From the NCBI GenBank assembly GCA_030323305.1, contig CP106741.1, positions 3,340,001-3,404,000 on the forward strand: a DNA stretch of 64,000 bases. The letters run 5' to 3'. The position numbers were made by a program, and so were the translations under genes. The DNA comes from Paenibacillus sp. CC-CFT747 (GTDB lineage Bacteria > Bacillota > Bacilli > Paenibacillales > NBRC-103111). Under the pieces are notes generated by a model. It did not search any database. It was not told the origin of the DNA and worked only from the letters and a program-made list of their open reading frames with translations. This document shows positions 44,761 through 55,211 of this stretch, in pieces (position 1 is the stretch's first letter; every line of letters starts with the position of its first letter).

Positions 44761-47501
44761 ATGATCAGGTTCAAACGTCTTTGTCTAAGTGTCGTTGCTT
44801 CGCTGCTGCCATTCGTTCAGGTTCTCGTCGCCTCGGCGGAATCGCAGGCTTCCGCCGTAGGTGATCCGGCGGTCAATCTTGCGCTCGGGCACCCCGCCAA
44901 GGCCAGCTCGGGAACGGCCGCGAACGCCGTTGACGGCAATGCCGCTACCGTGTGGCAGCCGGCCGCTGCAGACCGCCAAGACAACATGAACGTATGGATG
45001 TATGTCGATTTGGGGGCAAAGAAGCATTTCAACAAAGTCCTGCTCAGCCTAAATCGCGCGGATAACTTGAAAGAGTACAAGATTATGGTATCGGACGATG
45101 CGATCGCTTGGACGGAGGCGTACGTCAAAAACCAGGGACTCAGCGCTGCGGAAGCGGCCGTATTCCCGGCAGTCGAGGCGCGTTATGTCAAAGTCGACTT
45201 CACTCTCAGCAAGGACCTGAACGTGCAGCTGTCCGAGCTGGCCGTCTACAGCGGCACGGAACAAGCGGCGCCGGATAACCTGAAGCGGATTTATTTCGTT
45301 GACGAAGAAGGGAAAGAGTACCCGTTTAACGGCGAGATCCGCCTGTTGAAGGGCACGGCGAAGCCGATGACACTGAAGGGCGAGCTTGACACCGGAGAAG
45401 CGATCGATCTGACGAATATCGCGAAAACCTTCCTGTCCACCACACCGGACGTTACGATCGACCCGGCAGGAACGCTTACAGCGAATACGGTAGGCGCTGC
45501 CCTCATTCAGGCCGTGGTAAGGGTCAACGGGACGGACGTGAAGACGGGCGACCTGTGGGCGGTCGTCGACGATCCGGACGAATTCCGGACGGAAGAGATC
45601 GTCGTGAACTCGACGCTGACCCATCCGAGGATGAAGACCGAGATCGGACATCCCGCCCTTCTGGAACCGGGCGACACCTATCCGGGCGTTACGGTCAGCT
45701 CCAACGTATACGGCACGATAAGCGGCACGCTGCTGCTGGACGGTGAGACCGCAAAGGCAGTGGTTCCGCAAACCCCGCTTGTCAAGGGAGAGTCGGTTAA
45801 GCTTACGCTGCCCGGCAAGGCGGATAAGCAGGGACAGTATGAGCTCCGTCTGAAGATCGAGCAAGCGGGCAAGGCCCCGGTGTACGATTCGTTTTATTTT
45901 ACGGCTTGGAAAGAAAAGGACATTCCGAAGAACCAGAGCGGGATCGCTTTCCCCGGTAAGAAGGGTAAGCTGGTGTACGTCGGTGATTTCCGGGGCAACC
46001 GGATTCTCGATTTCTCAAATGCGGGGTACGGAGGCGGCGGTGTGAAGCTGCCGGACGTGAAGACGGAGGTGACCCTAGCGCCGGGCGATGGCGACGATAC
46101 GGCGCGCATCCAGGCGGCCATCGACCAGGTGGCGCAGATGCCGGCGGGCAAGGACGGATTCCGGGGCGCAGTCCTGCTGAAGAAAGGCAAGTATGAGGTG
46201 GCCGGTACGCTCACGATAACGGCAGGCGGCATCGTGCTCCGCGGCGAAGGCGACGGCGAGGATGGTACGCTTATTTACGGTACGGGTGGCAAGGCGCGCA
46301 ATCTGATCGAAATCGGTAAGAATGTGGGCCTTACGCTCGATCCCGCATCGAAGAAGGACATCACCGACCTTTACGTTCCCTCCGGTGCCCGTTCGTTCCA
46401 TGTGGACGACGCAAGCGCCTACCGGGTCGGCGACAAGGTAGTCGTCCGCCGGGTCGGGAACGACCGTTGGATTCACGAGATCGGCATGGACTACATTTAC
46501 AACCGGCCAGGCGGCGGAGCGACCCAGTGGACGGCTTTCAACCTCGACTTTGACCGGATAATTACGGCTGTCGACGGCAATACGGTGACGGTGGATGCGC
46601 CGATTGCGAACGCCATCGAACGCAAGTGGGGCGGCGGCCAGCTGTACAAATACAGCGACGATGCGCGCATTGAGCAGGTCGGCGTCGAGAACATGCGGGT
46701 CGATACGGAATTCGATCCGAGCGTGATCGACACCGTGATGGACAACGGAACGACCGACCCGTATTACGCCGATGAGTTGCATGCCGAACGCTTCGTCGTG
46801 TTCAACGCGGTGAAGAACGGCTGGGTGCGCAACGTAACGGGCTATCACCTGTCTTACTCCCTTGTCCAGATGAGCCGCAACGCCAAGTGGATTACCGTAC
46901 AGGATAGCAAGATGTACGACATGGTCAGCATCATTACGGGGGCAGACGTTACGTCTTCCACATCATGGGCCAGCTGAACCTCGTACAGCGGGTTCACGTC
47001 GAGACGGCTCGCCACGCCTTCGTCGTCGACAGCCGTGTGCAGGGGCCGAACGTCTTCCTGGACGGCACGGCGACGGACAACTACAACACGAGCGAGCCGC
47101 ATCACCGTTGGTCGGTCGGCGGCCTGTTCGACAGCATCAAGGCCCCGATCTCGATCCGCGACCGGGCATGGCTCGGCAGCGGCCACGGCTGGGCGGGCGC
47201 CAATTACGTGACCTGGAACACGGAAGGAGAGTTAACGAGTCAGCAGCCGCCAACGGCGCAAAACTATGCGATCGGCCACGTCGGCGAGAAGGTGCCGGGC
47301 CTCGTGCCGTCCGATTACGACAGCCGCCCTCGCAGCGACGGATACTGGGAATCGTTCGGCAAGCATGTAGGGCTGAAGAGCCTCTACAAGCAGCAGCTGG
47401 AGGATCGGCTGGGCAAGGAAGCGCTGAAGAATATTAAGGCGGACGACGACCAGGAAGACGAACACGATGAGGAAGACGGGCATCACGAGGACGATAACTA
47501 A
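44761..47501 (+). CDS. Secreted F5/8-type-C plus right-handed beta-helix protein (one frameshift)
   Basis: About 913 residues. Signal peptide MIRFKRLCLSVVASLLPFVQ and following VLVASA. Residues about 30-170 form a galactose-binding-like F5/8C domain (ALGHPAKASSGTAANAVDGN, VWMYVDLGAKKHFNKVLLSL). Beta-sandwich linkers follow, then a pectate-lyase-type beta helix from about 440 (DGDDTARIQAAIDQVAQM, GGIVLRGEGDGEDGTLIYG). A very acidic Asp/Glu/His tail ends the protein. A G is missing at 46938-46942 (restoring ITGGRRYVFHIMGQLNLV). Likely a polysaccharide lyase or hydrolase acting outside the cell to release the oligosaccharide; the catalytic residues are not identified. Confidence 0.78.
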
Positions 47502-47585
47502 GCCAGCCAGAGAGTTCGATGGCTTTCAGGTTCTAGAGAAACTTCCAATCGAGTTCTTCGACAGTAACTATCGAGACCTAATAGG

Positions 47586-47620
47586 GCCGGCGTTTCCCAT
47601 ACAGGGGCGCCGGCTTTTTT
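47586..47620 (+). terminator. Intrinsic terminator of the secreted-protein gene
   Basis: GCCGGCG, 15-base loop, CGCCGGC then TTTTTT. Confidence 0.85.
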
Positions 47621-47726
47621 ATTTAATAACTCAGAGGCCGCCCCACCCTTGTGATTACGACCTCCGAGTTATTACTTCATCCTGCTGCAGCCATGGCAAG
47701 GGAACAAGAGGTGAGGCGGCTCGGGT

Positions 47727-48503
47727 TCATAAGGCTTCCCCGTCCGTCCGGGCGATTAGGACTTTAACCCCCTTGGCTTCCAGCTCCTGGATGACATCCA
47801 GGCTTGCTTCGTCGTCCGCTATCATCACGTCTATGTCTTCTGCCGGGAGAACCTTGGCAAAAAAGTCCTGCCCCACTTTATCATATGGAGCCAAGGCGAC
47901 TACCTTCCGGGACACCCTTGCGGCTTCGCGGCTGAGCGCCGCCGCCTCCGGAGTGGCGGTGGTGATGCCGTTCGCGGAAATCCCTCCTCCCGTAAGGAAA
48001 CAGGTGTCTAACGAGAACTGGCGGATAAAATCGAGGGCGAGCGAATCCGTGATGTTGCCCGAGCTCTTGACCTTGCCGCCGATCAGATAAACCTCCACCG
48101 ACTCTTTGGCTTTCAGAGCGTCGGCGATGGTAACGGAGTTGGTCACCACGGTAAAGGAGCAGTCGGGCAGATGCTCCAGCATGCCGTAGTGGATGCCCGC
48201 CCCTCCGATAAAGACGGAATCGTTCTCCCGGATGAAGGAGGCGGCCATTTTGGCGATAGCTTTCTGCCGGGGTGTGGCTTCCCCATAACGCTGTTCCGCA
48301 GGGAGGGGAGCGCTTCGTACGGGGGAGACGGGAATGGCTCCGCCGTGAGTCCGTTTCAGCAGTCCTTTCTCCTCCATGATGGTAAGATCCCGCCGGATGG
48401 AATCGATAGACAGCTCGAACCGGTCGGCCAATTCCTTGGCCAGAACACGGCCGTTCTTCTCCAGAAGCTCCAGTATGATGTCGCGACGTTCGTCAGAAAA
48501 CAA
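47727..48503 (-). CDS. DeoR-family transcriptional regulator
   Basis: 258 residues from a TTG at 48503, which has AGAGGTG 6 bases upstream; a GTG at 48512 would overlap that ribosome site. N-terminal DeoR HTH (RRDIILELLEKNGRVLAKEL, LSIDSIRRDLTIMEEKGLLKR), then a DeoRC sugar-phosphate sensor domain (FIGGAGIHYGMLEHLP, VTNSVTIADALK, YLIGGKVKSSGNI). DeoR proteins repress sugar metabolism genes and are released by a phosphosugar. It is convergent with the glycan locus; whether it acts on it is unknown. A palindrome at its own promoter suggests autoregulation. Confidence 0.87.
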   Translation of the reverse strand: MFSDERRDIILELLEKNGRVLAKELADRFELSIDSIRRDLTIMEEKGLLKRTHGGAIPVSPVRSAPLPAEQRYGEATPRQKAIAKMAASFIRENDSVFIGGAGIHYGMLEHLPDCSFTVVTNSVTIADALKAKESVEVYLIGGKVKSSGNITDSLALDFIRQFSLDTCFLTGGGISANGITTATPEAAALSREAARVSRKVVALAPYDKVGQDFFAKVLPAEDIDVMIADDEASLDVIQELEAKGVKVLIARTDGEAL

Positions 48504-48529
48504 GGGAGACACCTCTTTCGTATAAGATT

Positions 48530-48577
48530 ATCACCGGTGATGCTGTCAGTATATTCCTGTTTATTCCGTTTTGTCAA
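48530..48577 (-). promoter_or_regulatory. DeoR-gene promoter with palindrome at the start site
   Basis: In minus sense TTGACA (plus 48572-48577), 18 bases, TATACT (plus 48548-48553), followed by a perfect 12-base palindrome ATCACCGGTGAT at 48530-48541. Confidence 0.7.
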
Positions 48578-48650
48578 TCAAAATCCTTCGGTTTAATTCA
48601 TTTTTGTTAATGATCGTTCATGTTTTCTTTCTATAATCTTGAATTAAACC

Positions 48651-48679
48651 TTGACAGAAGGAAAGGAACAGCTCATAAT
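48651..48679 (+). promoter_or_regulatory. Sigma-A promoter of the 2H phosphoesterase gene
   Basis: TTGACA (48651-48656), 17-base spacer, CATAAT (48674-48679), 61 bases before the ATG. Confidence 0.65.
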
Positions 48680-48739
48680 TCATCCAATATATTCCATTTC
48701 GTGACACTTATTTTGTTGGGACAATGAGGAGGACAAAGG

Positions 48740-49273
48740 ATGCAGCATTTTATCGGGATCGTGCCGCCGGAAGAATATGTAGAGAAGATCGTCGCTTTTC
48801 AAAAAAGATGGCCCGGCAGCCGGCTGCCGCAGCTGGTGGAGCCTCATATTACCGTAAAAGCCCAGAGCGGGCTGACGGAAGACCGGCAATGGCTGGAGAG
48901 AGTTCGGAAGATCGGAGCAGAGTTCCCCGGGTTTTCCTTGTCTCTTGGGGAAACCCAGTGGTTTGCCCGCGCGGTCCTGTATCTCGATGTCCGGTCGATG
49001 GGGCTCTATGGCCTGCACGCCCAGCTGGTCCGGGCCGTTTCCCCTACGGAAGAGCAGATGATCAGGTACTCGGAGCTGGACCGATACGTTCCCCACCTGA
49101 CGCTGGGACAGACGTACTGGGGGTTATCGGAGGAGGAGCTGGCCGAAATGGAGGAGGGGGTGGCGGAGGCTCTTGCCCCTTATCCTTCATTCCGGGTGAC
49201 CCGCTTCCGGATTTATCAGGAAATCACAACGAACCGGTATGTTCCTTTGGAAGACGTGGAGCTTGGAGGGTAA
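48740..49273 (+). CDS. 2H phosphoesterase / RNA 2',3'-cyclic phosphodiesterase family protein
   Basis: 177 residues, intact. The two HxTx motifs of the 2H superfamily are present: PHITVKA (about 35-41) and PHLTLGQ (about 117-123), in the normal two-lobe layout (FIGIVPPEEY at the start, ALAPYPSFRVTRFRIYQE near the end). Relatives hydrolyse 2',3'-cyclic phosphates or ligate RNA ends; the physiological substrate of the Bacillales YjcG-like group is unknown. Monocistronic with a consensus promoter. Divergent from the DeoR gene. Confidence 0.85.
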   Translation: MQHFIGIVPPEEYVEKIVAFQKRWPGSRLPQLVEPHITVKAQSGLTEDRQWLERVRKIGAEFPGFSLSLGETQWFARAVLYLDVRSMGLYGLHAQLVRAVSPTEEQMIRYSELDRYVPHLTLGQTYWGLSEEELAEMEEGVAEALAPYPSFRVTRFRIYQEITTNRYVPLEDVELGG

Positions 49274-49344
49274 CCGTCTCTAAGCACCTGAGGGGCCTTT
49301 TGCCTATATACTGTACGATGAGAACGGAAAAAGGAGACTTTACC

Positions 49345-49952
49345 ATGTATTCTTATTTCTTTCCCTCCCCGTACGGGTATTACGACTCCCGGATGGAAGT
49401 CCCCGGACCTGGACGAATGCGGCGGTCGAGCTGGACCGCACCTCTCAGTCCCTGTGGGTGCAGCATGTGTATTGGACGAGATTGACGATCAACAGCATCG
49501 TCGGTAAGCTTCCCGACGAGAAAGAAACCACCGCGCGGCTCCTCCGCAACCCGGACGATTTCGCGGCGGCCCTGGAACCGTATTACGGGAAGGCGGCGGA
49601 CCGGTTCGGCGCTTTGCTTAAGGACCATCTGGTCATTGCCGCCGAGCTCGTCAAGGACCTGCAGGCGGGACGTAAGGCGGAAGCGGCGGAAGCCGAGAAG
49701 CGGTGGTACCGGAATGCCGACGACATTGCGGCTCTTCTCGCCCGAATCAACCCCAACTGGACGGAGACCGAGTGGAAGAAGATGCTTCACGAGCATCTTA
49801 AGCTGGTTGCCGCGGAGGCCGCTACCCGCCTGGCCGGGAATTACAAGGCGAATGTCGATGTGAATGAACGAATGGAAGCCCAGGCCATGGAGATGGCGGA
49901 CACGATGACATACGGGGTGCTGAGGCAGTTTCCTATGGCCTTTGAAGCGTAG
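49345..49952 (+). CDS. Helical two-repeat protein of unknown function (one frameshift)
   Basis: About 202 residues. After a Tyr/Pro-rich start (MYSYFFPSPYGYYDSRMEVP) two similar helical units are visible: unit 1 LWVQHVYWTRLTINSIVGKL with RLLRNPDDFAAALEPYYG and LLKDHLVIAAELV; unit 2 KRWYRNADDIAALLARINP with WKKMLHEHLKLVAAEA. A C is missing in the run at 49401-49404; restoring it links EVP to RTWTNAAVELDRTSQS. I do not recognise a function; similar Bacillales proteins exist by memory of the pattern, with unreliable names. RBS AAGGAGA. Confidence 0.65.
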
Positions 49953-50012
49953 GGTGGGGCGACCAGGAAAGGCGTCCGCTGCAACAAGGACGGTTGGCAA
50001 CGGTTATACGGC

Positions 50013-50057
50013 AAAAAGGCACTCACCTCGCATGCCGTGCGGGAGGAGTGCCTTTTT
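50013..50057. terminator. Bidirectional intrinsic terminator
   Basis: AAAAAGGCACTC (50013-50024) / GAGTGCCTTTTT (50046-50057) between two convergent genes. Confidence 0.85.
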
Positions 50058-50067
50058 GTTTTCTTCC

Positions 50068-51674
50068 TTATTTGCGCTTGTTTACATAAGAAGGATAAAT
50101 GATTTCCCCGCTGTCGAGCTTGCGGATTTCTTCGTCCGTCCAGCCGGCGATCTTGTTATGTCCTTTGACTCCCGTCAAAGTAATCCCGTACTTGGAGGCG
50201 AGGTACTGGTGCAGAGCCGGCCAATCCTCCTCCTTCAGTTCCCGGAGGGCTTCTTGCCCTTAAGCTGGCCGAGAATAACCCCGATCGATTCGGCGGCGAG
50301 CGCCGTGTTCGGCTGGATCCGGGCGCTGCCGTAGGCGATGGCGGAGGAGCCGACGTTTTTGCCGGCGAGGATGACGTTGTCGTAATTTTTGAGCTGGAAG
50401 CTGCGCAGAGGCATGCCGTATTTGTCCGGGCGGCCCATCTCGATGCCCCACTTGTTGGCGCTCGTTCCCTGCAAGTCCAGCGGATACCCGGCGATGCTCA
50501 CATTGTCGGGAAACATGCGGGCGCCGAGCGCGTCCGATACTTTAAGGACATAATCCGTTTCGTAATGGTTGTATTCGCGGATATACAAGTAATTCGGGAA
50601 CCCGTTCAGCTCGGCATTCTCCCAGCCCGGAAGGCTTTTGCGGAAATGCTGGAGGATAAGCGGGATCTCCTTCTTCCCGAGATCCATCGCCTCGGCGACC
50701 GACCGGCTGTCGGAGGGGTCTACCGTGTAGATCAGAAAAGCATTGATGATCACTTCCCCGTCCCGCTGGCTGACGGCATTCAAGCCTCTCAGGAAGACCC
50801 GGTCATTGGTCGGCTTGTAGGCGTTGGTCATGCCCGACAGGCCGATGGCGAAGCTCTCGTTCACGTTCCCGCCGCCGAATTTCTTGCTCCGATCCGCTCC
50901 GCTAAGGGCATTGAACTGGGTGTTGAACCGCGTCCAGTCGACGTTCTTGAATTTCATCATCATGCCGGCGCTCATGTATTCGATCTCGTCCTGCCCGTAA
51001 AACTTCTCAAGCCCCGGCAGACGGGTCACCTTAAGCTGGGAAGCGAGAGCGGCGTAATCGGTGTTCTCGACCCAATAGGAGGCGGTGACCCGGTGGAGGG
51101 TGCCGTCCTTCTTCCGGTAGGTCAGGGAGCGGATGGCGTCCCGTCCTCCCGCGCCGGTGACGGATTCGACCTTGTCGAGAACCACCCCGGATTCGATCGG
51201 GATGCCCTGGTGCAGCTTCTCGTAGTAGGCCGTAAATTCCGCCAGCTTGCGGATTTTGCCGCTGCGGAAGCCGTCGAAGAGCTCCTTGGCTCTTCCCTGA
51301 ACGAGCAGCTTGCCCGATTCATCGCGGGTTTCGTCCAAGAAGAGCATTTCGCCCTGGAGCAGCTGCCCGCCCGGCTTCTCCCGGGGATCGATCACCTTTA
51401 CCTTCAGGCCCTCATCCGCGGCGGCCCGGGCCAGGTACATTCCTTCGAGCTCGCTGCCTACCACGACGACATCCGCGGTCTCTTCCACGGCCGGAATGGG
51501 GGTCGGCACGGGACTCGGAGTGGGCTTGGCGGAGGATCCCGCTGCCGCTCTGTCGGGAGGGGCATCGGAAGGCCCCGAGGCCTCTCTGGTTCCCGACCAT
51601 TGATAGATGGCAGCCGCTGCGAGAAGCAGGAGAAAGAGGGCCGCCAGGGCCCGGAAAATGTGGCGATTCGACAT
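50068..51674 (-). CDS. Membrane-anchored FAD-dependent oxidoreductase (one frameshift)
   Basis: About 535 residues. N-terminal membrane anchor or uncleaved signal (IFRALAALFLLLLAAAAIY), a Ser/Pro/Thr linker, then an FAD_oxidored domain: VVVVGSELEGMYLARAAADEG, where the usual GxGxxG reads GSELEG; GGQLLQGEMLFLDE; and a C-terminal flavin motif ILAGKNVGSSAIAYGSARIQ. One C is missing near 50249 (plus strand); repair adds ALRELKEEDWPALHQYLASK and a lysine-rich end. Located outside or on the membrane face. Substrate unknown. Divergent from the SLH gene. Confidence 0.75.
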
Positions 51675-51840
51675 GGATACACTCCTTATGCGACTTCTGT
51701 CTTATTTTGCTAGATATAAGTCTACCATTTTTTGCCCCACCCCCACAATTGCCGGAAGAACAGGCGAAACCTATCATTGTCAGCGGGCCATGCCCACAAT
51801 TTTCCTCATCATTAGACATCTGAAAAGGAGTGTTATCGCA

Positions 51841-53093
51841 ATGAAAAAGAACTACCCTTTCAAGAAACTTGTCATTGGAGGTTTGGCTACGGCTATGGTA
51901 GCCGGGGGTCGGCATCCGCTTTTGCGGACGGTAAGGACAAGGGCGGCAAGGGACACCAGGAAGACAACCGGGTGGAGTGGAAAAGCGATGATTTCAAGAC
52001 GGTTAAGCCGAACATTCGGATCGGCAACCTGAATTTGATTATTAATTTTAATGATATCAAGGGCGGAGACGTGGAGTGGGCGATGAGATACATCGCGAGC
52101 CTGGCTTCCTCCCGTGTATTCGAAGGCTATGAGGACGGCTCCTTCCAGCCTCGCAAGCCTATCTCGCGGATTGAAGCGATTACGGCAGCGGTCCGTCTGA
52201 TGGGGCTGCGGGACAAGGCCGAGTCGGCCGAGGAAATGAGCACGAAGCTTAACTTCCGCGATGGGGATCAAGTGGCCAAGAAATATCCTTGGGCTGTCGG
52301 GTATGTGGCCGTGGCTCTTGAGAACGACCTGTTCGGCGAAGACGAGAACGCCATTCAACCGGAGAAGCCGGCCGACCGCCTGTGGGCGACGACGCTTCTG
52401 GTGAAGGCGCTTAAGCTGGATGCGGAAGCCCATGCCAAGATGAACACCCAGCTTCCCTTCCGAGATGCGAACAAAATTCCGGCCGGCTCCGTCGGCTATG
52501 TGGCGGTCGCCATCGAGAAGGGACTGATCGACGGCTACGACGACAACACCTTCCGTCCGGAGCGTCCGGTAACCCGTGCCGAGCTGGCCGCGCTGCTTGA
52601 CCGTACGGGCGAGAACCTGCCGGGCCGCGAGCAGGGAGTGGTAGCGGGCAAGGTAAGCGCCATTTCCGGCAACGTGCTGACGATTAACAAGGACGGCAAA
52701 GAGACTCAAGTGACGCTGGATCCGGCGACCTTCGTTTTCCGCAACGGAACGCGTGCTGCGATCACCGATCTTCAGGTGGGCGATGTGGTGAAGGTAAGGG
52801 TCTATAACAACATTGCGGTATTCGTGGAGGTGCTGAAGGCTTCCGATGACAAGCAGCAGTTCACGGTTGACGGTGTCTTCAACTATGCCACCTGGAACAA
52901 CCAAGGCAAGATCGCTTCGGTGACGATCACCCAATCCGTTTACGATAACGTATACGGCAACCAGACCCAGGTCAAAACCTACAACGTCGCTCCCGAGCTC
53001 AAAATCATCGGCGATGCAGCAAAGCTCGTGCCTAACGCACTGGTTCAGTTGAAGGGCTGGGAGAACCTCGTCCGCTCGATCGAAATCAAGTAA
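51841..53093 (+). CDS. S-layer homology domain protein (one frameshift)
   Basis: About 417 residues. Signal peptide (MKKNYPFKKLVIGGLATAMV, cleavage after SAFA). Three SLH repeats: near residues 60-115 (SSRVFEGYEDGSFQPRKPIS), 120-180 (VGYVAVALENDLFGEDENAI) and 185-245 (AIEKGLIDGYDDNTFRPERP). Then a small beta-barrel-like domain (VVAGKVSAISGNVLTINKDG). SLH repeats hold proteins on pyruvylated wall polymer, so it is surface-bound. A G is missing at 51904-51908 (restoring MVAGGSASAFADGKDKGGK). Function beyond anchoring unknown. Confidence 0.87.
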
Positions 53094-53135
53094 GAAGATT
53101 AGCAGCATAAATAGGCCGCTGGCCGATTATAAAAG

Positions 53136-53165
53136 AAAGCCCGGGAGATGTCGCTCCCGGGCTTT
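53136..53165 (+). terminator. Intrinsic terminator after the SLH gene
   Basis: AAAGCCCGGGAG, ATGTCG, CTCCCGGGCTTT; may also serve the convergent small gene. Confidence 0.8.
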
Positions 53166-53216
53166 GCTGTTATGACAGCCCCCGTTTCCACGGCTTTTTT
53201 GCCGTCGGTAAGGGGG

Positions 53217-53414
53217 CTAGTCCTCGCTTTCCTCGAATCTCGACCAGATCAGGAAGCCGAGCCCCACGGCCAGAATCAGCAAGCCCCACCAGAAATTCAA
53301 ATTCCAGCCTACCACGGTCCGGGGGTTCACAGCCAGGCCGTAAATCCCCAGGATGATTCCATACAGAACGAACAATAGACCTATCAGAAAGCGCAGATCC
53401 AGCAGCCGTTTCAT
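53217..53414 (-). CDS. Small two-helix membrane protein next to the symporter
   Basis: 65 residues with two membrane helices (FLIGLLFVLYGIILGIYGL and FWWGLLILAVGLGFLIW) and an acidic tail (EESED). It starts 13 bases after the symporter stop (AGGAGGAAATTG site in minus sense) and is therefore the second gene of that operon. Small two-helix proteins commonly follow SSS symporter genes; a helper role is inferred, not shown. Confidence 0.72.
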   Translation of the reverse strand: MKRLLDLRFLIGLLFVLYGIILGIYGLAVNPRTVVGWNLNFWWGLLILAVGLGFLIWSRFEESED

Positions 53415-53427
53415 GACAATTTCCTCC

Positions 53428-55043
53428 TCACCACAGCCATAGATTCAAGGCGATCAGAATAACGGCGGCTATCCCGGCCAGCACCCCGGGGCGCTTGTAC
53501 CACGTGAAGCCTTGGTAATGGGGTCGGTCGGTCAAGCCGTACACGAGCCCCTTCAACTCTTCGTCCGGCTTCCGTTTTGTCATAAAGCTGACGACGACGG
53601 TAATGACGACCGTGATTACGAACGCCCACCAGGCGCGCCAGAAGTTGCCGGCCGCCGCGCTCCCGAAGTACCCTTCGGGAATGAGGTAGTAGAGCAGAAA
53701 GGCGCTGACCACTCCGGAGATCAGTCCCCAGAAGCCTCCCCATGGTGTAGCCCTTCTCCAGAACATCCCTAGCAGGAAGGTTCCGAACAGCGGCGCATTG
53801 AAGAACGAGAACAGCGTCTGCATATAGTCCATAATGCTCGGAAAGCTTTCCGCGATGTAGGCCGTCCCGATGCTGATAATAATTCCTACGACAATGGCCC
53901 ACCGGCCCATCGCGATGTAGTGCTTGTCGTCGGCGTTCTTGTTCAGGTAGGCCTGGTAAATGTCATAGGTCCAGACGGTGGTGAACGCCGTGACGTTCCC
54001 GGCCATCCCGCTCATGAAGCTGGCGAGCATTGCCGTCAGGCCCAGGCCGAGCAGGCCGGGAGGGTAATATTTCTGCAGCAGCAGAGGAAGAGCCAGGTTG
54101 TAGCTCGGTCCGCCCGCTTTCCCGATCTCGGGGAACAGGCCGGCGGCGATCAGCCCCGGGATGATGACGAGCAGCGGGACGAACATTTTGAAGAGGGAGG
54201 CGATAACCGGCGTGTTCTGGGCGGCCCGCATGTTACGTGCGGCCAGCGTCCTCTGAACGACGAGGAAGTCCGTCGTCCAGTACCCGAAGGAGAGCACGAA
54301 GCCAAGCCCCAGAACAATGCCCAGCCAATCGATGCCCATGGCATTGTTGGAGGCGGTGCCCACATTCGCCCATAGATGGCCGAAGCTCTCGGGAAGCCGG
54401 TCCATCATGCCGCTCCAGCCGCCCAGGTCGCTCAAGCCAAGCAAGGGGATGAGCAGAAGGCCGAACCAGATGAGAAAGAATTGCAGCACCTCATTGTAAA
54501 TGGACGAGGTTAACCCCCGAGCCCGACATAAATAAGAACCACGACGGCCGAGAGGATAATGCTTGTCGTAAGCGACCAGCCGATCATCGTTTGGAAGATC
54601 AGGGCCATCGCGTAAAGGCTGATCCCCGACGTAAGGACCGTCATCAAAGCGAAGGAAACGGCGTTGACGGCCCGGGCCGCTTCGTTAAACCGGAGCTTCA
54701 AATACTCGGGAACGGAGCGGATTCTCGTGGAGTAGTAGAAAGGCATCATGTACAACCCGAGGAACAGCATGGCCGGAATGGCCCCGATCCAATAATAATG
54801 AGCGGTCAGCATCCCGTACTGGGCGCCGCTTGCCGCCATGCCGAGCACTTCCAAAGCCCCGAGGTTGGCGGACAGGAAGGCAAGGCTCGTGATCCAGGCG
54901 GGAATGGAGCGGCCGGAGAGGAAGAAATCTTCTCCTGTCCGGAGCCGGTTTTTGATCAGAAACCCGATGCCTATAACAAAAACAAAGTAGATCGCGATAA
55001 TCAGGTAATCGACGAAGCTTGCGTGAAACAGCGTCTCGTTCAC
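53428..55043 (-). CDS. Sodium:solute symporter, SSS family (one frameshift)
   Basis: About 538 residues from a GTG at 55043 with GGAGAGGAG 8 bases upstream. The SSS fold has 13-14 helices: FVDYLIIAIYFVFVIGIGF, then SGRSIPAWITSLAFLSANLG (sodium-site helix), GWWTTDFL-like FGYWTTDFLVVQRTLAARN, and LTAMLASFMSGMAGNVTAF. Closest by pattern to sugar/inositol SglT-type carriers. One C is missing at 54514-54518 (restoring VGLGGLTSSIYNEVLQFFLI). The substrate is probably a sugar, but I cannot specify it. Followed by a small membrane-protein gene. Confidence 0.86.
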
Positions 55044-55211
55044 TCCAACTGCTCCTCTCCTAACGTTCATGCGACCGGACGGCCGGAAGCTATCCCTAGG
55101 TTTTCCCAAAAACGGTAAACTATTTATCTCGTAAGCCCCTATTTCCAGGCCGTGCCTATCCCCGCCATTCGTGCTATACTGGGCGTAGAAACTTAACCGA
55201 GGTGAAAGGCT

